Shown here: piece after piece, positions 60,780-64,000 of the stretch | Layout: each line of letters starts with the position of its first letter | Numbering within the stretch: position 1 is the stretch's first letter | NCBI RefSeq assembly: GCF_001741865.1 | Contig: NZ_CP017147.1 | Location: 3,091,001 to 3,155,000 of the forward strand | DNA: 64,000 nt | Source of the DNA: Bosea vaviloviae | Lineage (GTDB): Bacteria > Pseudomonadota > Alphaproteobacteria > Rhizobiales > Beijerinckiaceae | Reading direction: 5' to 3' | The notes under the pieces: generated by a model | Seen by the model: only the letters and a program-made list of their open reading frames with translations | The model's database searches: none | Told to the model about the DNA's origin: nothing | Translations under genes and position numbers: made by a program

Positions 60780-61835
60780 ATGACGGAAAGCAAGCGCTTG
60801 CATAACGATGCCGCCGACCTGAAGAGCCTGGCGCTTGCGCTCGGCCTCTCGCAATCGACCATCAGCCGCGCCCTGCGCGCGCATCCCGGCATCCCCGAAG
60901 CGACGCGCCGCCGCGTGGTCGCGGCGGCCGACGCTGCGGGCTATCGTCCCAATGCGCGCGCGCGCAGCCTCGCGACGGGCCGGACGGAGACCATCGGCCT
61001 GGTCTTCCCGCTCCAGCGCCTCCAGCTCCCGGAAACCAACTTCGTCGATGTCCTGGCCGGAATCTCGACGGCCGTGACCGCGCGCAACTACAACCTGCTG
61101 CTGTCGCCTTTCGAGGATGACGAGGCCGGCGTCCTGCGCAAGCTCGCCTCGTCAAAATCGGTCGACGGCGTGATCATCACCCGCCCCCTGGTCAGGGATC
61201 CGCGCATCGCCCTGCTCAATGCCTTGCGCCTGCCCTTCGTGGTCCATGGCCGCACGGAGGCGCAGGAGCCCTTCTCCTTTGTCGATACCGACAACGACAA
61301 CGCCTTCGAGCGATTGACGAATCTGCTGCTCGATTACGGCCATCGCCACATCGTCGTGATCAACGGTCTCGCCCAGTTTCGCTATGTCGCCGCGAGGGCT
61401 GCCGCCTTCGAGCGGGCTTTCGCCGCGCGCGGGCTTGCAGCGCCGCTCGACGCCATCGAGTTCGTCTCCATGACCGAGGCGACCGGCTACGAGACCGCGA
61501 TGCGGCGGCTGGCGGATCCCGAGCCGCCCACGGCCTTCCTGTGCGGCTCGGTGTTTCAGGCGCGCGGTGTCTATCGCGCGCTCGCCCAGCACGGGCTGGC
61601 GGTCGGGCGGGATATCTCCGTCGCCTGCCATGACGACGGCGTCAGGGGCTGCAGCGCCATGGATCTCTCGCCGCCTCTCACCGCCACGGCGACGTCGATC
61701 CGGGGCGCCGGCGAGGAGATCGCGCTGATCCTGATCGACCTGATCGAGCGGAAGGCGACCGCACCCGTGCAGAAAATCCTGCCCTTCGAGCTCGTCCTGC
61801 GCAATTCGGTCGGGCTTGCGAAGCCGAGCGCGTGA
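60780..61835 (+). CDS. LacI-family transcriptional regulator
   Basis: About 351 residues from ATG 60780 (MTESKRLHND); a start at 60744 is also open. HTH: DLKSLALALGLSQSTISRALRAHPG, then the hinge YRPNARARSLATGRTETIGLVFP and a periplasmic-binding-like sensor domain. It is divergent from the ABC/lyase operon and should repress it. An operator core lies within its own first codons, which suggests autoregulation. Confidence 0.93.
   Translation: MTESKRLHNDAADLKSLALALGLSQSTISRALRAHPGIPEATRRRVVAAADAAGYRPNARARSLATGRTETIGLVFPLQRLQLPETNFVDVLAGISTAVTARNYNLLLSPFEDDEAGVLRKLASSKSVDGVIITRPLVRDPRIALLNALRLPFVVHGRTEAQEPFSFVDTDNDNAFERLTNLLLDYGHRHIVVINGLAQFRYVAARAAAFERAFAARGLAAPLDAIEFVSMTEATGYETAMRRLADPEPPTAFLCGSVFQARGVYRALAQHGLAVGRDISVACHDDGVRGCSAMDLSPPLTATATSIRGAGEEIALILIDLIERKATAPVQKILPFELVLRNSVGLAKPSA
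60790..60801. promoter_or_regulatory. LacI operator 2 inside the regulator's start
   Basis: GCAAGCGCTTGC, the same 12-bp core as operator 1, about 118 bp away. It overlaps codons 4-7 of the regulator. Confidence 0.7.
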
Positions 61836-62308
61836 CAGGCATGAGCGCGACATCAAATTGGCATGAGCGAGGCGAGGCGGAAGTCTGCTTCTTGGCAGAA
61901 GCGCAAGGTCCGCTTCTGGCGCTTTAAGGCAGCGGTAGGATCGACATTTGAATCGCTGCGGCCGGCGGCGCTAACGCGGCAGGCCAGCTGGCAGCAGGGT
62001 CCGATGCCAAAGTGGGGGACACAGCCTCGAAGGCTCCCAGGACCTTCTGTTAACGGGCCAATCGAGGTGCCGGTCGATGCTCATGACAAAGCCGCCGCGA
62101 CTGTCATTCACGCTGCACTTGCCGAATTCAGCGCTCACAACGTCGATAAGGGCAGAAAGCCGCTGCGGAAGAGCTCGGAGAAGCGGTATCCATGCGACGC
62201 GCTACGAACGCCCTGTAAATTGTTCCCGTCGCTTCGGTCCTCGCGCCAACTTGGCCAAAAATCTGTCGCGACATAAGATTTATCGGACAGGGCAACATCG
62301 CAGATTGA
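61836..62308. other. Gene-free region between two LacI genes
   Basis: 473 bp. An ORF at 61863-62276 has no ribosome site, no recognisable motif and unusual composition, and is not called. No repeat or strong hairpin was seen. Confidence 0.55.
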
Positions 62309-63379
62309 TCATCTCGGTGGCGGGATGACCGATTCTCTCTCGATGAGGCGCGTTTGCAGAATGATGCGCTGGCCGGCGGTGGTATCCCCGCGGGCGCGCC
62401 GCACGAGGGCCGCAGCGCTTTCCGCGCCCAGTTCGTAGCACGGCTGCGCGATGACCGTAATCGACGGCGTCGTAACACTGGTCCAGTCCGCATCATGGAA
62501 GGCGATGAGAGACAGATCGCGCGGAATGACGATACCCAGTGTGCGCAACGCCTTGAACAGCTCGAGCGCCACCACGTTGTCGGATGCGATGAGCGCGGTC
62601 GGCCGGTCCGGTAGCGCCATCAGATCGGCGACGATCTTGAGCCCGCCGCCCAGCCGGTTCACGCCGAGGCGGACATAGCGTTCGCAGCCTTCGCCGCCCG
62701 CCTGCGCGGCGGCCTCGAGAAAGCCTTCGATGCGGTCGCGTACCGTGGACAGATGAAGCTGGTGCGGGCCGCGATACACCGGATCGTCGCAGGCTGTCGC
62801 CGACACGTAGCCGATGCGCCGGTGCCCGGCTTCGGTGAGCCGTCGCGCCACGGCGGCGCCGGCGGCGCGGTCGTCAGCGACCACGGTGTCGACGCTCATC
62901 GAAGGGATGTAGCGGTCCAGCAGCACAATCGGACGCCCGCTAGCTTCCACGGCACGCAAGTGTTCCGTGTCATGCACGCTGGCAGGTGTGACGATCAACC
63001 CGTCGACCCGCTTGCCCAGCAGCATGCGTATGGCGTCTCGCTCGCGTTCGACGTCTTCGCCCGAATTGGCGAGGATGACGTCGAAGCCCTCGGCCCGAGC
63101 CACGTCGCTGATGCCGCGCACCGCCAAGCCGAAATAGGGGTTCTCCACGTCGGCGACGACGACACCGATAGCGCGCGAGCGGCCTGTCGTCATGCTGCGG
63201 GCGACTTCATTTGGCCGGTAGTTGAGGCTCTGGGCGGCGGTCATCACCTTGTCCCGAACCGCTGGACTGGTGACGCTGTAGCCGCCGAGCACGCGCGCCG
63301 CGGTCGCCTTGGAGACGCCGGCCTCGCGCGCGACATCCTGCACGGTTGCATCCCGGGGCTTTGATGATGATTCGCTCAT
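62309..63379 (-). CDS. LacI-family transcriptional regulator
   Basis: 356 residues. HTH ATVQDVAREAGVSKATAARVLGGYSVTS, hinge LNYRPNEVARSMTTGRSRAIGVVVADVENPYFG, and a sugar-binding-type sensor domain ending ITVIAQPCYELGAESAAALVRRA. Divergent from the Gfo/Idh/MocA gene with a palindromic operator between them. The inducer is unknown. Confidence 0.95.
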   Translation of the reverse strand: MSESSSKPRDATVQDVAREAGVSKATAARVLGGYSVTSPAVRDKVMTAAQSLNYRPNEVARSMTTGRSRAIGVVVADVENPYFGLAVRGISDVARAEGFDVILANSGEDVERERDAIRMLLGKRVDGLIVTPASVHDTEHLRAVEASGRPIVLLDRYIPSMSVDTVVADDRAAGAAVARRLTEAGHRRIGYVSATACDDPVYRGPHQLHLSTVRDRIEGFLEAAAQAGGEGCERYVRLGVNRLGGGLKIVADLMALPDRPTALIASDNVVALELFKALRTLGIVIPRDLSLIAFHDADWTSVTTPSITVIAQPCYELGAESAAALVRRARGDTTAGQRIILQTRLIERESVIPPPR

Positions 63380-63430
63380 GAGGTCTGCCTAGTCCCGCAA
63401 CCCGAAGCTCGCAACACGAGACGCCGGTGA

Positions 63431-63458
63431 TTGACAAATGAGACCGGTCTCATTTAGA
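63431..63458 (+). promoter_or_regulatory. Promoter with a perfect 20-bp operator palindrome
   Basis: AAATGAGACCGGTCTCATTT at 63436-63455 is a perfect palindrome with the central CG dyad of LacI sites. A TTGACA box at 63431-63436 and a weaker TTTAGA box at 63453-63458 (16-bp spacing) bracket it, so bound repressor would block the promoter of the gene at 63487. Confidence 0.65.
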
Positions 63459-63486
63459 CTTTCAGCATCGTTGAGGGCAATACACC

Positions 63487-64000
63487 ATGGTGCGGAAGCT
63501 GAAATGGGGCGTGCTCGGCGCGGCGAACATCGCGCGCAAGCATGTCATTCCCGCCATGCTGGCGAGTGAGCGTTGCGAGCTCGCCGCCATCGCCTCGCGT
63601 GACGAGGAACGCGCCCGCGCCACAGCCCATGATTTCGGCATTCCCACGGCTTATGGATCCTATGAGGCCCTGCTTGCGGACCAGGCCGTTGAGGCGATCT
63701 ACAATCCGCTGCCCAACCATCTGCACGCGCCCTGGACGATCAAGGCGCTGGAGGCCGGTAAGCACGTGCTGTGCGAAAAGCCGATCGCGCTCGACGCCGC
63801 CGAGGCCCGCGAGATCGCCGCCGCCGCCGAGCGCACGGGCCGGCTGGTCATGGAAGCCTTCATGGTGCGCTTTCACCCGCAGTGGCGGCAGGCGCGCGAA
63901 ATCGCAGTAGGCGGGCGCATCGGCGAGGTGCGCGCGATACAGACGATCTTCTCCTATTACCTGACCGACCCCGCCAATGTCCGCAACCAGCGCGACATAG
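63487..64000 (+). CDS. Gfo/Idh/MocA-family oxidoreductase, N-terminal part (cut by right edge)
   Basis: At least 171 residues. Rossmann start WGVLGAANIARKHVIPAML, then YNPLPNHLHAPWTIKALEAGKHVLCEKPIAL, where the Glu-Lys-Pro catalytic motif is seen, and MEAFMVRFHPQW. NAD(P)-dependent sugar or polyol dehydrogenases of this family act on many substrates. It should be controlled by the adjacent LacI regulator. Confidence 0.93.
   Translation, partial: MVRKLKWGVLGAANIARKHVIPAMLASERCELAAIASRDEERARATAHDFGIPTAYGSYEALLADQAVEAIYNPLPNHLHAPWTIKALEAGKHVLCEKPIALDAAEAREIAAAAERTGRLVMEAFMVRFHPQWRQAREIAVGGRIGEVRAIQTIFSYYLTDPANVRNQRDI

Noticed and set aside
61863..62276. 137-codon plus-strand ORF between the LacI genes
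   Set aside because: No ribosome site, basic low-complexity product, no recognisable family, and composition unlike neighbouring genes.

Overview
This is a GC-rich alphaproteobacterial chromosome segment, most like a Bosea-type member of the Hyphomicrobiales. That is a judgement from codon and base use, from many ABC, TRAP and TTT uptake operons with LacI, LysR and GntR regulators, and from short intergenic palindromes of a kind I associate with this order. No rRNA, tRNA or CRISPR array was seen.

Layout. 1-5.1 kb: the N-terminal part of a glycine-rich autotransporter (minus strand, runs off the left edge), a membrane-anchored winged-helix/TPR regulator and an AraC regulator. 5.2-8.3 kb: L,D-transpeptidase, SDR oxidoreductase and serine hydrolase. 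8.3-16.3 kb: an accessory stretch around an ftsK-type translocase. It holds an IS481-family element inserted with a 4-bp target duplication into a composite repeat, an IS110/IS1111-type element inserted into a REP-like palindrome, and a Y1/RAYT-type transposase whose 5' part and both ends occur three times in tandem. 16.4-26.8 kb: an 11-gene operon for an ABC importer plus dihydroxyacetone kinase (DhaL, DhaM-EIIA, HPr, EI, a small HTH protein, DhaK), which forms a complete private PTS phosphorelay. 27.7-30.9 kb: a nitrite locus in which nirB and nirD are reduced to a deletion scar while nirC and a PP2C/Ser-Thr kinase fusion stay intact.

31-42 kb: a TTT solute-binding protein with an FAD oxidoreductase and a divergent LysR; a second LysR divergent from an isochorismatase-like hydrolase, porin, luciferase-like oxidoreductase and GST; and an arr rifampin ADP-ribosyltransferase. 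41.2-46.9 kb: a TRAP operon (GntR, DctP, DctQ, DctM, enolase-superfamily enzyme). 47.2-48.7 kb: a membrane protein and a Phd/VapC toxin-antitoxin pair with a clear operator palindrome. 48.7-54.9 kb: the MoxR/DUF58/DUF4350/DUF4129/SpoIIM/RDD cluster. 54.9-61.8 kb: a sugar-type ABC operon that includes an argininosuccinate-lyase-like enzyme, divergent from a LacI regulator with two identical operator cores. 62.3-64 kb: a second LacI regulator divergent from a Gfo/Idh/MocA oxidoreductase cut by the right edge, with a perfect 20-bp palindrome between them.

The genes mostly form import-plus-catabolism modules, each with its own regulator. The most unusual parts are the ABC-coupled Dha phosphorelay, the nirBD scar next to intact nirC and kinase genes, and three different mobile elements associated with repeats or with copies of themselves within 8 kb.
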